Positions 1-8,733 of a stretch of DNA of 64,000 bases are shown here, in pieces. This DNA comes from Corynebacterium aurimucosum (lineage in GTDB: Bacteria > Actinomycetota > Actinomycetes > Mycobacteriales > Mycobacteriaceae): positions 1,302,001 through 1,366,000 of the forward strand of contig NZ_CP047048.1 of assembly GCF_030408555.1 (NCBI RefSeq), given 5' to 3'. Each line of letters starts with the position of its first letter. Position 1 is the stretch's first letter. A program made the position numbers and the translations under genes. Under the pieces are notes generated by a model that saw only the letters and a list, made by a program, of their open reading frames with translations, searched no databases and was not told the DNA's origin.

Positions 1-770
1 CTGGCTTCGACGGCGATAAAGCGGCGCTCGACGCCCGCTTCTCCAAGTATGACGATGAGCTCTATGAGCTGCAGGAGCGGCTTTTTGCCAACGGCCGCAG
101 CTACGGTGAGGACGCCCCGGCGGTGCTCATCGTCCTGCAGGGCATGGATACCTCGGGCAAGGGCGGTGCTATCCGCCACGTGTTGAGCACCTTCGACCCG
201 CAAGGAACCACGACCGTCGGCTTCGGTAAACCCACCGAAGAGGAGCTAGAGCATGACTTCCTGTGGCGCATCCGCAAACACGACCCGCAGCCGGGACAAA
301 TCGTGGCCTTCGACCGCTCCCACTACGAGGATGTCCTCATTCAGCGCGTGCACGAGTGGGTGGATGAAGAAGAGGTGGATCGGCGCATCGAGGCCATCCG
401 TGACTATGAGCTGGAATTAACGGCCAGGGGAGTCAAGGTCATCAAAATCTTCCTTCACTTGTCCAAGGAAGCCCAGAAGGAGAATCTGCTGGAGCGCACG
501 GAGCGGGAAGACAAGTTCTGGAAATACGACCCGGCTGATGTTGAGGAGCGCGCCTATTGGGATGAGTACATGTCGGCCTACGAGGATGCTATTCAGCGCA
601 CGGATGAAAACTACGCGCCCTGGTACGTCATTCCTACCGATAACAAGAAGTATGCCCGGATGGCGCTGAAGTTTCTCATCGTGGATCTCCTGCGCCACCT
701 AGATCTGGAATGGCCGGCGCCCGACTTTGATCCGGAAGTCGAGCGCCAGCGTATTAAGGACGCTGACTAA
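1..770 (+). CDS. ppk2: PPK2-family polyphosphate kinase, 5'-truncated by the window edge
   Basis: This is the C-terminal part of a polyphosphate kinase 2, which transfers phosphate between polyphosphate and nucleotides. The reading frame is open from base 3, so the gene begins outside the window; a GTG at 123 is an internal codon. About 255 residues are visible. They include the P-loop GMDTSGKGG, the Walker B-like segment FDRSHYEDV and a basic lid region. The wording LQGMDTSGKGGAIRHV and DFLWRIRKH resembles the PPK2 subgroup that includes polyphosphate:AMP and polyphosphate:ADP phosphotransferases, but nucleotide preference cannot be read from the sequence. The stop lies 4 bp from the convergent end of the YbjN operon, with no terminator between. 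The family assignment is secure; the subclass is an inference. Confidence 0.93.
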   Translation, partial: GFDGDKAALDARFSKYDDELYELQERLFANGRSYGEDAPAVLIVLQGMDTSGKGGAIRHVLSTFDPQGTTTVGFGKPTEEELEHDFLWRIRKHDPQPGQIVAFDRSHYEDVLIQRVHEWVDEEEVDRRIEAIRDYELELTARGVKVIKIFLHLSKEAQKENLLERTEREDKFWKYDPADVEERAYWDEYMSAYEDAIQRTDENYAPWYVIPTDNKKYARMALKFLIVDLLRHLDLEWPAPDFDPEVERQRIKDAD

Positions 771-773
771 GAG

Positions 774-1304
774 CTAGTCGCTTTCTGTGCCATCGACGTC
801 GCTGGCCAGCTCGCGGGCGGCGGCGTTAAACGCATCCAGAACAGACAGCAGCGCTTCTTGCGCATTGATGATGCCGAGGTTGAGCGCGTGAAAGAGCTGG
901 TCCTCGTTCAGACCAGCGGTGGTGACGAAGCACGCATCACCGCGCAGCTCAACCTCATCCTCAGCTAAACCAACGAGCGCGCGCCCATCGAAAGCACCGG
1001 AATTGAACTCGTTGCAGAGCACATGGAAGATGGGGAGCATCTCCGCATTGAGCTGTGTGGACAGCACGCTCTCGATGCGCACGAGGCCCTCTTCCACGGT
1101 GATGACCCAGTCAAGGTCGTTGAGGCGGGCAACTGCGGTTGTCGCATCTTCAGGGTGCGCGGTGGCTGCCATATCCAGCTCGGCGCCGTTGAGCACGCTC
1201 AACACGCGGTCCCGGCCGACGGCGGCCAGCGGTGATCCGGAGAGAATGTCGAAAGGATCGGAACTGCCGGATGCATTCTGGTTCTGATGTGGGTCCTGGC
1301 TCAT
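774..1304 (-). CDS. YbjN-domain protein, type B copy 2
   Basis: This is a 176-residue soluble protein with no signal peptide or membrane segment, and its first 20 residues are polar and probably disordered. It resembles the YbjN (type III secretion chaperone-like) fold, whose members have no agreed biochemical role. It is the last gene of a five-gene operon. Its ATG overlaps the stop of the preceding gene by 4 bp, which indicates translational coupling. The C-terminal part has the pattern EDQLFHALNLGIINAQEALL, which is shared with the gene at 1822-2343 (EQLAAALRASVDGVINAQNA). These two are therefore closer to each other than to the genes between them. The family call rests on fold-like pattern and context, not on a catalytic motif. 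Confidence 0.75.
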   Translation of the reverse strand: MSQDPHQNQNASGSSDPFDILSGSPLAAVGRDRVLSVLNGAELDMAATAHPEDATTAVARLNDLDWVITVEEGLVRIESVLSTQLNAEMLPIFHVLCNEFNSGAFDGRALVGLAEDEVELRGDACFVTTAGLNEDQLFHALNLGIINAQEALLSVLDAFNAAARELASDVDGTESD

Positions 1305-1825
1305 GCTTGCTCCTCCTTATCCCAGGTGACAGCCTGCGGGAAGCGCTGTGCCACGACGTCGAAGATCTCAGCGAAGCTGGCCAGTGAACTCAGCAGGAAA
1401 TGGCCGAGCTGAGCCAAGGAGAGGCCTTCGCCCACGCCCATGGCGCGGTTGGCGCCTAGGTGGATCTCCGCGTTACCCTTCGCATCCTCTTCTACGAGGA
1501 AGTTCAGGGTGGGCGCAACGCTGGCCCAGTTCAGCTCCGCCACCACGGCGGCTACCTCCGGTTCGAGGTGTGCTGGAAGAGTGCCCTCCCACGAGGCGAA
1601 GGCACTGAGTACCTCGCCTTCAGCGTCGAGCTCACAGTGCACTGCGATATGGGGGACACCGGTCTGCAGCACGCGGCGCGCGGAATCGGCACTGTCGGCG
1701 CCAGTGTCAGCGTCGTCTTCTGGCTCTGGGGTTGCCTCGATGAGTGCATAGTCGGCGGCGATAAGCTCGCACAACTGCGCCAACCGGTCGATGGTGACCG
1801 GCTCAACCACGTGGAGATCGGTCAC
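1301..1825 (-). CDS. YbjN-domain protein, type A copy 2
   Basis: This is a 174-residue acidic cytoplasmic protein of unknown function. It carries a YbjN-like region with W-x-G-x-x-P-A near the middle, the stretch AQLGHFLLSSL, and the ending FPQAVTW. The same three landmarks occur in the gene at 2336-2851 (NQLGAFVMSTL and YPQLVTW), so the two form the type A pair. Residues 35-50 are an Asp/Ala-rich insertion that the other copy lacks. It overlaps its upstream neighbour by 4 bp and its downstream neighbour by 4 bp, so all these proteins are probably made in fixed proportion. Confidence 0.75.
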   Translation of the reverse strand: MTDLHVVEPVTIDRLAQLCELIAADYALIEATPEPEDDADTGADSADSARRVLQTGVPHIAVHCELDAEGEVLSAFASWEGTLPAHLEPEVAAVVAELNWASVAPTLNFLVEEDAKGNAEIHLGANRAMGVGEGLSLAQLGHFLLSSLASFAEIFDVVAQRFPQAVTWDKEEQA

Positions 1826-2343
1826 TGCTGCTCACCCTGAGCACCCTCGGCCCCCTCGCCCGCCTGCGCGGCTGACTCGGAACCGAGCTTGGCCATTTCT
1901 TCGGCAGCGGCGACCATGGCGTTCTGGGCGTTGATGACGCCGTCCACAGAGGCGCGCAGTGCGGCCGCGAGTTGTTCATCGGTCATTCCGGCCGCGCAAG
2001 GAATGTCAGCCTCGGTGCGTACGAGCAGCATGCCATCGAAGTCAGCAATGACGGCGCGTGCCCCCATAGCCACGGAGTTGATCTGGTTAGCGGCCAAGAA
2101 AAGACCTGCGTCTGCCTTGGCATAGTTGACGTCCGTCGGAACATCGCAGCGCACGATAGCAACGCTCTCCAGGACGGCGAACATGCACGGCAGACCGTTG
2201 AGATTAGCGGTCGCGGCGTCGTCGCGACCGGTGACCGGCTCGAGTTCGATGTCGAAGGTCTTCATCGCCTCGATAATGCGGTCAAGGGTGACCTCCGGCA
2301 GTGCGTGCGGATCCTCGGCGGTAGGCGTTGTCGGATTAGTCAT
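1822..2343 (-). CDS. YbjN-domain protein, type B copy 1
   Basis: This is a 173-residue protein. The frame is open further upstream, but the ATG at 2343 is preferred because the residues before it show no family likeness and because it gives an 8-bp overlap with the upstream gene, like the other couplings in this operon. The product contains the YbjN-like segment YAKADAGLFLAANQINSV, the type B signature VDGVINAQNA, and an Ala/Glu/Gly-rich tail. No catalytic residues, signal peptide or membrane helices are seen. Its function is unknown. E. coli YbjN is linked to stress and motility phenotypes, but that should not be transferred here. Confidence 0.78.
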   Translation of the reverse strand: MTNPTTPTAEDPHALPEVTLDRIIEAMKTFDIELEPVTGRDDAATANLNGLPCMFAVLESVAIVRCDVPTDVNYAKADAGLFLAANQINSVAMGARAVIADFDGMLLVRTEADIPCAAGMTDEQLAAALRASVDGVINAQNAMVAAAEEMAKLGSESAAQAGEGAEGAQGEQQ

Positions 2344-2851
2344 GGTTGTGCTCCTTCCAGGTGACAAGCTGCGGGTACTGCTGTTCCATCCACTCGAAGG
2401 ATTGCAACACAGCATCCAGGGTGGACATGACGAACGCGCCGAGCTGGTTGCGGGATGCACCATGGGTCACGTCCAGATCGCGTGCACCGGAGACCGCCAA
2501 AGCGTTGTCTGGCGCTTCGAAGAAGCGGAACGTCGGCGTGAAGTGGTCCTGGTTCCATGCGTTGATGTGCATGAGCAACGCAGGGCCTTCGGAGGCGGGG
2601 ACAGAGCCGCGCCATACGGAATCGACGATGAGAGAGGAGCCAACGAGCTGGAAGGCGATGGCGGCGTTGGAGAAGCCGGTGCGCAAGAGGTTGACCGTTT
2701 GGCCGTCTTGAGTCTTCTGCTCTTCGATGCGGTATTCCAAGCCTTCTGACTCAAAGATTTCCGCTATGCGCTCGAGGCTGACTTCTTCGATGGGTGTGTC
2801 AGGCTGCAGCTGGCGCTGCTGCGCGTGGTCATGGTTAGTGGTGTCCGTCAA
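2336..2851 (-). CDS. YbjN-domain protein, type A copy 1
   Basis: This 171-residue protein is the first YbjN-like gene after the epimerase gene, from which it is separated by 28 bp. The N-terminal 20 residues are His/Gln-rich and polar. Then follow a helix-strand region (LERIAEIFESEGLEYRIEE), the segment VWRGSVPASEGPALLMHINA typical of YbjN-like proteins, and the ending PQLVTWKEHNHD. Together with the next gene (type B) it forms an A-B unit that is repeated immediately downstream. The A and B products may pair as heterodimers, but that is inferred only from the duplication of the pair. Confidence 0.78.
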   Translation of the reverse strand: MTDTTNHDHAQQRQLQPDTPIEEVSLERIAEIFESEGLEYRIEEQKTQDGQTVNLLRTGFSNAAIAFQLVGSSLIVDSVWRGSVPASEGPALLMHINAWNQDHFTPTFRFFEAPDNALAVSGARDLDVTHGASRNQLGAFVMSTLDAVLQSFEWMEQQYPQLVTWKEHNHD

Positions 2852-2879
2852 TTCTTCTACTCACTTCGCTACATTTTTC

Positions 2880-4277
2880 TTAATCTTTTCCGGCCCCGAC
2901 ACTACCGGAGCCGTCTTCCCCGGGTGCGCAGGTGGGGGCCTCGACGAGTTTTTCGCCACCGAGCTCGTGGGCGAGCGCTGGAGCGATGTCGGGGTAGCGG
3001 AAGGTGTGGCCCAGCGCTTCCGCGCGCGTGGGAAGGACCTTTTGGTTGGCCAGTGCCAGCTCCCGCGCACCTTCCTTACCCAGCAGTAGCGCCGGACCGA
3101 CGCTGGGAATGGGGATGACGGTCGGCCGGTGAAGGAGTGAGCCGAGGGTATCTACATAGTCGCGATTGAGCACCGGGGTGGGGGAGACTGCGTTGATGGC
3201 ACCGCTCCAGGCAGGGTCGAGGGCGGCGCGGGCAAACATATCTGAGAGATCATCCTGCGCAACCCAGCTATTCCACATGCTGCCCTTGCCAAATGAGCCG
3301 CCCAGTCCAGTAGAAAACAGCGCCCGCAGCAGCGGCAGGATTCCCGCGTTGGCAGATTGCACGATGCCGGTGCGCAGGTTCACCACTCGTTTCCCGGCCT
3401 CACGTGCCGGCGCGCAAGCATCCTCCCACGCCGTCACGACATCGGCCAGAAAGCCCTCACCGCGCTCCGAGCCTTCGGTTAGTTCTTCATCGCCCCGGTC
3501 CGGGCCGTAGATACCGATAGCGGAAGAACAGACCATCGCAGTCACGGAGGGAGTCTCGGCCGCCAGCTGCGCCAGCAGGTGAGTAGGGCCTACACGTGAA
3601 TCCCGAATAGCTTCCTTGTGCGCGGTATTAAAGCGCCCGAAAATCGGCTCGCCGGCCAGGTGGATGAGGATATCAACGCCGTCCAGCAAATCTTTGGCGG
3701 GCACAGTAGGCCGCCACAGGCGCTCGCCGGCACCTGGTTTAGAGCGCACGAGCGGAATGACGGTGTGGCCCAAGGTGCCGAGCTGTGCGGCCACAGCAGT
3801 GCCTACCGTGCCGTGCGTACCAGTTATTGCTATTGTGCGGGGCTCGGCGTTGAGAGCACCCAGCCGCTGAGCAAAGCGAAAGTCCTCAATGAGCTGCTGC
3901 TGCCGGTAGGCAAAAATCGATTCCACTGCCCCCGTGGGGATGCGGGTGTCCACCTTGTCGGTGATGAGTGTGCCCTCTGGGTGGTCTTCAAAGACGTGTT
4001 CGTGGCGCCAATTGGCCAGCGAACGGAAGGGGGCGTTGATGCAGACATCAGCGAAAGAACGCCGCGGCTGGTACCTACTCAAATCATGCCGGGCGACCCA
4101 TTTCAAACCACCAGGAAACCCCAAGATAGAAGTCCCATCAGCTAATGACTCGGCCTGCTGCAGGGGAGTCATGAAACCGAAAGGCGCGGTGAGGCGCGCG
4201 AGCGCTCCCGGGCGGGTGTGCCATTGCCAAACCTCTTCGCGCGGGGCTGGAACAACGTGCTGGGTAGTAAAACTCAC
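2880..4277 (-). CDS. TIGR01777-type NAD(P)-binding epimerase fused to an N-terminal SRPBCC domain
   Basis: The 465-residue protein has two parts. Residues 1 to about 145 look like an SRPBCC (START/Bet v1-like) ligand-binding domain, with FTTQHVVPAPREEVWQWHTR at the start. Residues about 150-450 are an SDR-type epimerase domain with the Rossmann motif ITGTHGTVGTAVAAQL, where the usual GGTGFIG is changed to GTHGTVG. Further landmarks are IHLAGEPI and a C-terminal DUF1731-like end (FRYPDIAPAL). Proteins of this TIGR01777 group have no firmly assigned substrate. The start is GTG at 4277, with no strong ribosome-binding site. It probably heads the YbjN operon and is divergent from pyrR. Confidence 0.85.
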   Translation of the reverse strand: MSFTTQHVVPAPREEVWQWHTRPGALARLTAPFGFMTPLQQAESLADGTSILGFPGGLKWVARHDLSRYQPRRSFADVCINAPFRSLANWRHEHVFEDHPEGTLITDKVDTRIPTGAVESIFAYRQQQLIEDFRFAQRLGALNAEPRTIAITGTHGTVGTAVAAQLGTLGHTVIPLVRSKPGAGERLWRPTVPAKDLLDGVDILIHLAGEPIFGRFNTAHKEAIRDSRVGPTHLLAQLAAETPSVTAMVCSSAIGIYGPDRGDEELTEGSERGEGFLADVVTAWEDACAPAREAGKRVVNLRTGIVQSANAGILPLLRALFSTGLGGSFGKGSMWNSWVAQDDLSDMFARAALDPAWSGAINAVSPTPVLNRDYVDTLGSLLHRPTVIPIPSVGPALLLGKEGARELALANQKVLPTRAEALGHTFRYPDIAPALAHELGGEKLVEAPTCAPGEDGSGSVGAGKD

Positions 4278-4407
4278 TGTCTAGGGACCTGCCTCAAAAG
4301 ATTCGGGGTGCGAGGGCGTACACAGCACGCCTGAAGAGTGCTATGGTTAGTGCTGGCTTTCAAGCATAGACAAGTCCTTTTAACCATTGTCCGACATCCT
4401 TTAAAGA

Positions 4408-4433
4408 CCGCACCGTGAGGCGGGGAAGGAGGT
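4408..4433 (+). promoter_or_regulatory. PyrR-binding RNA hairpin next to the pyrR ribosome-binding site
   Basis: The leader contains CCGC at 4408-4411 and GCGG at 4420-4423, enclosing an 8-base loop ACCGTGAG. Bases 4413-4420, spanning the loop and the first base of the 3' arm, read CCGTGAGG and match the PyrR recognition core C-N-G-N-G-A-G-G. The ribosome-binding site AAGGAGGT at 4426-4433 begins only three bases after the hairpin, and the ATG is at 4438. In mycobacteria, PyrR is known to repress translation of the pyr operon by binding a hairpin in this position. The same mode is inferred here: UMP-bound PyrR would hold the hairpin and block ribosome access. A possible -10 box, TATGGT, lies at 4342-4347. 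Confidence 0.75.
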
Positions 4434-4437
4434 CACG

Positions 4438-5028
4438 ATGAGTGAAACCGGCACCCACGCGGAGTCCAACGAGCTGTTGAGCTCGAAAGACGTCGCGCGC
4501 ACTGTCGCACGCATCGCGCACCAGATCATTGAAAAGACGGCGCTAGATTCGAGTGATTCCGCTCGAGTCCTGCTCTTAGGCATTCCCTCTGGTGGCGTGC
4601 CGTTGGCGCAGCGCCTTGCCGAAAAAATTGAGGAATTCTCCGGGGTGGAGGTTCCTTGGGGCTCCCTAGACATCACGCTGTACCGCGATGATCTCTATGC
4701 CCGCCCGCACCGTGCATTGCAGCCTACGACGGTGCCCGACGGCGGCATCGACGGCGCCACCGTCATTCTTGTCGACGACGTCTTATACTCCGGCCGCACT
4801 ATCCGTGCCGCACTCGATGCCCTCGCGGACATCGGCCGTCCCGACATCATCCAACTCGCAGTCCTCGTGGACCGTGGACACCGCCAGGTCCCCATCCGTG
4901 CTGATTACGTGGGCAAGAACATTCCCACCGCGCGCGACGAGGACGTCACCGTGTACAACGCTGATATCGATGGCCGCGATGCCGTCGTTCTTACCCGCTT
5001 CACTGCACAGCCCGGCAAGGAGGCATAA
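4438..5028 (+). CDS. pyrR: Bifunctional pyr operon regulator / uracil phosphoribosyltransferase PyrR
   Basis: PyrR senses UMP/UTP and PRPP, binds pyr mRNA, and has weak uracil phosphoribosyltransferase activity. The 196-residue product has the type I phosphoribosyltransferase PRPP loop [13 protein letters not shown] at about residues 109-121. It also has the PyrR-typical segment [18 protein letters not shown] at 48-65 and DITLYRDDL at 78-86, which is shared with B. subtilis-type PyrR. It is the first gene of the pyrimidine operon and follows its own presumed RNA target directly. Its TAA is immediately followed by the pyrB ATG with no spacer, so the two are likely translationally coupled. Confidence 0.97.
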   Translation: MSETGTHAESNELLSSKDVARTVARIAHQIIEKTALDSSDSARVLLLGIPSGGVPLAQRLAEKIEEFSGVEVPWGSLDITLYRDDLYARPHRALQPTTVPDGGIDGATVILVDDVLYSGRTIRAALDALADIGRPDIIQLAVLVDRGHRQVPIRADYVGKNIPTARDEDVTVYNADIDGRDAVVLTRFTAQPGKEA

Positions 5029-6000
5029 ATGAAGCACCTCATTAATATCGCCGACCACAGCGCCGAGGAGATCCTTGGGCTGATGGATGAGGCTGACCGT
5101 TTCCGGGAAGCCCTCGAAGGCCGCGAAGTCAAGAAGCTGCCCACGCTGCGCGGGCGCACCGTTTTCACCTTGTTCTATGAAAACTCCACCCGCACCCGTT
5201 CTTCTTTCGAAACGGCGGGTAAGTGGATGTCGGCTGATGTCATCAACCTCTCCGCGTCGACGTCTTCGGTCAAGAAGGGCGAGTCCCTCAAGGACACCGG
5301 GTTGACTTTGACGTCGATCGGCGCAGATGCCATCATCATGCGCCACCCTTCCTCGGGTGCTGCGCAGCAGCTCGCCGGCTGGGTGGCACCTGAAGGGCAG
5401 GGGCCGAGCGTCATCAACGCCGGCGATGGCTCTCACCAGCACCCCACGCAGGCGCTTCTCGACGCCGTCACGATGCGCCAGCGCCTGCACCTAGGAGCGG
5501 ATCGCTCCGCCGCAGGCACCGGCTTCGAGGGACTGAAAGTCACCATCGTTGGTGATTGCCTGCACTCCCGCGTCGTGCGCTCCAACGTGGACCTGTTGTC
5601 CACCCTGGGAGCCGAGGTCACGCTCGTCGCTCCGCCGACACTGTTGCCCTTCGGCGTGGACACTTGGCCGGTGCGGGTCTCCCATGACTTCGACGCCGAG
5701 GTGCCGGAGGCGGACGTCGTCATGATGCTGCGCGTTCAGGCAGAGCGCATGAATGGTGGCTTTTTCCCCTCGCACCGCGAATACGCCTCCCTCTACGGGC
5801 TGTCCAAGGACCGCGCCGCGGCCATGAAGAAGGATGCCATCATCATGCACCCGGGCCCCATGGTTCGTGGCATGGAGATCAACTATGCCGTGGCCGACTT
5901 TGACAACACCGCAGTGCTCCAGCAGGTCAACAACGGTGTCCATGTGCGCATGGCCACCCTCTTTACGCTGCTGACGAACGGCGAGAACGCCGGTATCTAA
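5029..6000 (+). CDS. pyrB: Aspartate carbamoyltransferase catalytic chain
   Basis: This enzyme condenses carbamoyl phosphate and L-aspartate to N-carbamoyl-L-aspartate, the first committed step of pyrimidine synthesis. The 323-residue length is normal. The carbamoyl phosphate loop STRTR is at 53-57, followed by the [11 protein letters not shown] motif, the HRHP-equivalent MRHPSSGAA, and [14 protein letters not shown]. No regulatory chain gene (pyrI) is present, as usual for Gram-positive organisms. The ribosome-binding site AAGGAGG lies inside the end of pyrR, at about 5018-5023. Confidence 0.98.
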   Translation: MKHLINIADHSAEEILGLMDEADRFREALEGREVKKLPTLRGRTVFTLFYENSTRTRSSFETAGKWMSADVINLSASTSSVKKGESLKDTGLTLTSIGADAIIMRHPSSGAAQQLAGWVAPEGQGPSVINAGDGSHQHPTQALLDAVTMRQRLHLGADRSAAGTGFEGLKVTIVGDCLHSRVVRSNVDLLSTLGAEVTLVAPPTLLPFGVDTWPVRVSHDFDAEVPEADVVMMLRVQAERMNGGFFPSHREYASLYGLSKDRAAAMKKDAIIMHPGPMVRGMEINYAVADFDNTAVLQQVNNGVHVRMATLFTLLTNGENAGI

Positions 6001-6044
6001 ATCGAGTTATCTCACATACCAACGAGGAGAGCTTTTCAGAAACC

Positions 6045-7433
6045 ATGACTATTTATCCAGACACCGGCGTGCTCTCGGCTCCTGCGGCGGGCACCTTGCT
6101 CATCACCAACGTCCGCCCTTATGGCGAGGGCGAACCCACCAGCATCCTGATCAAGGATGGCGTCATCGAGGCCATCGGCACCGCCGCCGATGCCGGGGAC
6201 GCCAGGGACGCCGGGGCCGTGACCCCGGCAGTTGAGGTGGACCGCACTATCGACGGTGGCGGCAACGTGCTGCTGCCGGGGTTAGTGGACATGCACGTTC
6301 ACCTGCGTGAGCCGGGCCGCGAGGACACCGAGACCATCGAAACCGGCTCGCGCGCTGCCGCCAAGGGCGGCTTTACCGCCGTGTTCACCATGGCCAACAC
6401 CTCCCCGGTGACGGACCAGCCCATCATCGCCGAGTCCGTCTGGGCCAAGGGCCAGGCACGTGGCCTGTGCGACGTCCATCCGGTCGGCTCCATCACGAAG
6501 GGCCTCGAGGGCAAGACCCTGACCGAGTTTGGCATGATGGCCCGCTCGGACGCCAAGGTGCGTATGTTCTCCGACGACGGCAAGTGCGTCCAGGACCCAC
6601 AGCTCATGCGCCGTGCCCTGGAATATGCGAAGGGACTTGACGTCCTGCTGGCGCAGCACGCAGACGACCACCGCATGACCGAAGGCGCTAGCGCCCACGA
6701 GGGCGAGGTTGCGGCCCGCCTGGGCTTGCGCGGCTGGCCGCGCGTCGCTGAGGAATCCATCGTCGCCCGCGACGCCCTACTCGCGCGTGATTACGGCAAC
6801 CGCATGCACATCTGCCACGCTTCGACGAAGGGCACCGTGGAGCTGCTCAAGTGGGCCAAGGAACAGGGCATTCCGCTGACCGCCGAGGTGACCCCGCACC
6901 ACCTGCTGCTGACCGATGACAAGCTGGTGACCTACGACGGCGTCTACCGCGTCAACCCACCGTTGCGCGAGGAATCCGACGCCCTGGCCCTACGCCAGGC
7001 CTTGCTTGACGGGCTTATCGACGTCGTGGCCACAGACCACGCTCCGCACGGCAGCGAAGACAAGTGTGTCGAGTTCGAGCACGCTAAGCCGGGCATGCTG
7101 GGACTGGAATCCTCCCTGGCGGTCATCGCCAAGCTCTTCGTCGCCACCGGCCTGGCCGACTGGCGCTTCGTCGCCCGCGTCATGTCGGAGCGTCCGGCAG
7201 AGATTACTCGCCTGCCTGGTCATGGCCGCCCGATTGCGGTGGGCGAGCCAGCCAACCTCACCATCGTCGATCCCAAGCACAAGTGGGTATCGGATTCCAC
7301 GCGTCTGGCTTCGAAGTCGGAGAACAACCCCTATGAGGGGGAGGAATTCGGTGCACGCGTGGCCTACACCATCCTGCGTGGCGCGGTGACCTACGACCTA
7401 GCGGCTGAAAGCGCCAGCGAGGCGGCCGAGTGA
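6045..7433 (+). CDS. pyrC: Dihydroorotase (class I)
   Basis: It cyclises N-carbamoyl-aspartate to dihydroorotate using a binuclear zinc centre. The product has 462 residues. The metal-binding motif [10 protein letters not shown] is at 83-92. [13 protein letters not shown] and [14 protein letters not shown] supply the later histidines and the catalytic aspartate. A Gly/Ala/Asp-rich insertion at about residues 48-62 is unusual and probably a surface loop. The ribosome-binding site GAGGAG lies about 15 bases before the ATG, which is rather far, but no better start is visible. It follows pyrB by 44 bp. Confidence 0.97.
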   Translation: MTIYPDTGVLSAPAAGTLLITNVRPYGEGEPTSILIKDGVIEAIGTAADAGDARDAGAVTPAVEVDRTIDGGGNVLLPGLVDMHVHLREPGREDTETIETGSRAAAKGGFTAVFTMANTSPVTDQPIIAESVWAKGQARGLCDVHPVGSITKGLEGKTLTEFGMMARSDAKVRMFSDDGKCVQDPQLMRRALEYAKGLDVLLAQHADDHRMTEGASAHEGEVAARLGLRGWPRVAEESIVARDALLARDYGNRMHICHASTKGTVELLKWAKEQGIPLTAEVTPHHLLLTDDKLVTYDGVYRVNPPLREESDALALRQALLDGLIDVVATDHAPHGSEDKCVEFEHAKPGMLGLESSLAVIAKLFVATGLADWRFVARVMSERPAEITRLPGHGRPIAVGEPANLTIVDPKHKWVSDSTRLASKSENNPYEGEEFGARVAYTILRGAVTYDLAAESASEAAE

Positions 7434-7539
7434 TCGGGATAATCGACAATCAGAGTTGCTCGACACTTAAGTAACCAACGCACGTCCCCAACACAACCAA
7501 CCCTTCACCGAGAAAATTCACTGAAAGGTTCAACACACA

Positions 7540-8703
7540 GTGACTTCCACTACCACCACCCCCGCCATCCTGGTCCTCGCTGATGGCCGCACCTTCCGAG
7601 GCTTCGGCTTCGGTGCCACCGGTACGACTCTGGGCGAGGCCGTCTTCACCACCGCCATGACGGGTTACCAGGAGACTATGACGGACCCGTCTTACCACCG
7701 CCAGATCGTCGTCGCCTCTGCGCCGCAGATTGGCAATACGGGCTGGAACGATGAGGACAACGAGTCCCATGACGACAAGATCTGGGTTGCCGGTCTAGTT
7801 ATCCGTGATCTGGCCCGCCGCGTCTCCAACTGGCGTGCCGCCCGCTCCCTGCCGGAGGAGATGGAGAAGCAGGGAATCATTGGTATTGGGGGAATCGATA
7901 CCCGCACTTTGGTGCGCCACCTGCGCAATCACGGCTCCATCAAGGCAGGTATCTTTTCCGGAGAGGCCGCTGAGCGGGACGTCGAGGAGCTCGTCTCTGA
8001 GGTCAAGAACCAACCTTCGATGGCCGGCCTTGACCTGTCCGAAGAAGTCTCGACCGATGAGGTCTATACCTTCCCAGCCGTAGGGGAGAAGCGCTTTACC
8101 GTCGTGGCCTATGACATGGGAGTCAAGACCGCCACCCCGAAGCACTTTGCCGAGCGCGGCATCGAGACCATCGTGGTTCCCGCCAACACCCCGTTCGAGA
8201 AGATCAAGCAGTACAACCCAGACGGCGTGTTTGTCTCCAACGGTCCGGGCGACCCGGCTACCGCTGACACCATGGTCGGCATCGTGCGCGACATCCTTGC
8301 TGCTAAGTACCCCTTCTTCGGCATCTGCTTTGGCAACCAGATCCTCGGCCGTGCGCTGGGTATGGACACCTACAAGCTGAAGTTCGGCCACCGCGGCATC
8401 AACGTTCCGGTGCGCAACCAGCTGACCGGAAAGATCGATATCACCTCCCAGAACCACGGCTTTGCTTTGGCCAGCCCCTCGGGCAAGGAAGACCCGGCCG
8501 GCGAGGAATTCGATACCGACTTCGGCCCGGCAGTGGTCTCCCACACCTGCCTCAACGACAACACCATCGAAGGTGTTGCGCTCAAGGATGGCATGGCGTA
8601 CTCCGTGCAGTACCACCCTGAGTCCGCCGCCGGCCCACACGATGCCAACCCGCTCTTTGACCAGTTCATCGAGCTCATGACTGAAAAGTCCCCGAACAAG
8701 TAG
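7540..8703 (+). CDS. carA: Carbamoyl phosphate synthase small (glutaminase) subunit
   Basis: CarA hydrolyses glutamine and passes ammonia to CarB for carbamoyl phosphate synthesis, which serves pyrimidines and arginine. The 387-residue product has an N-terminal CPSase small-chain domain (LADGRTFRGFGFGATG) and a C-terminal class I glutaminase. The nucleophile cysteine lies in GICFGNQILG at about residue 263, and the catalytic His-Glu pair is in QYHPESAAGP. The start is GTG, with GAAAGG about 9 bases upstream. The 106-bp gap after pyrC could hold a second promoter. It also has AACC-TTCA at about 7498-7506 facing TGAA-GGTT at 7522-7530, a weak fold over the ribosome-binding site. Confidence 0.98.
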   Translation: MTSTTTTPAILVLADGRTFRGFGFGATGTTLGEAVFTTAMTGYQETMTDPSYHRQIVVASAPQIGNTGWNDEDNESHDDKIWVAGLVIRDLARRVSNWRAARSLPEEMEKQGIIGIGGIDTRTLVRHLRNHGSIKAGIFSGEAAERDVEELVSEVKNQPSMAGLDLSEEVSTDEVYTFPAVGEKRFTVVAYDMGVKTATPKHFAERGIETIVVPANTPFEKIKQYNPDGVFVSNGPGDPATADTMVGIVRDILAAKYPFFGICFGNQILGRALGMDTYKLKFGHRGINVPVRNQLTGKIDITSQNHGFALASPSGKEDPAGEEFDTDFGPAVVSHTCLNDNTIEGVALKDGMAYSVQYHPESAAGPHDANPLFDQFIELMTEKSPNK

Positions 8704-8733
8704 AACGCAACCAGGAAAAGGAAGAAGAAACAC

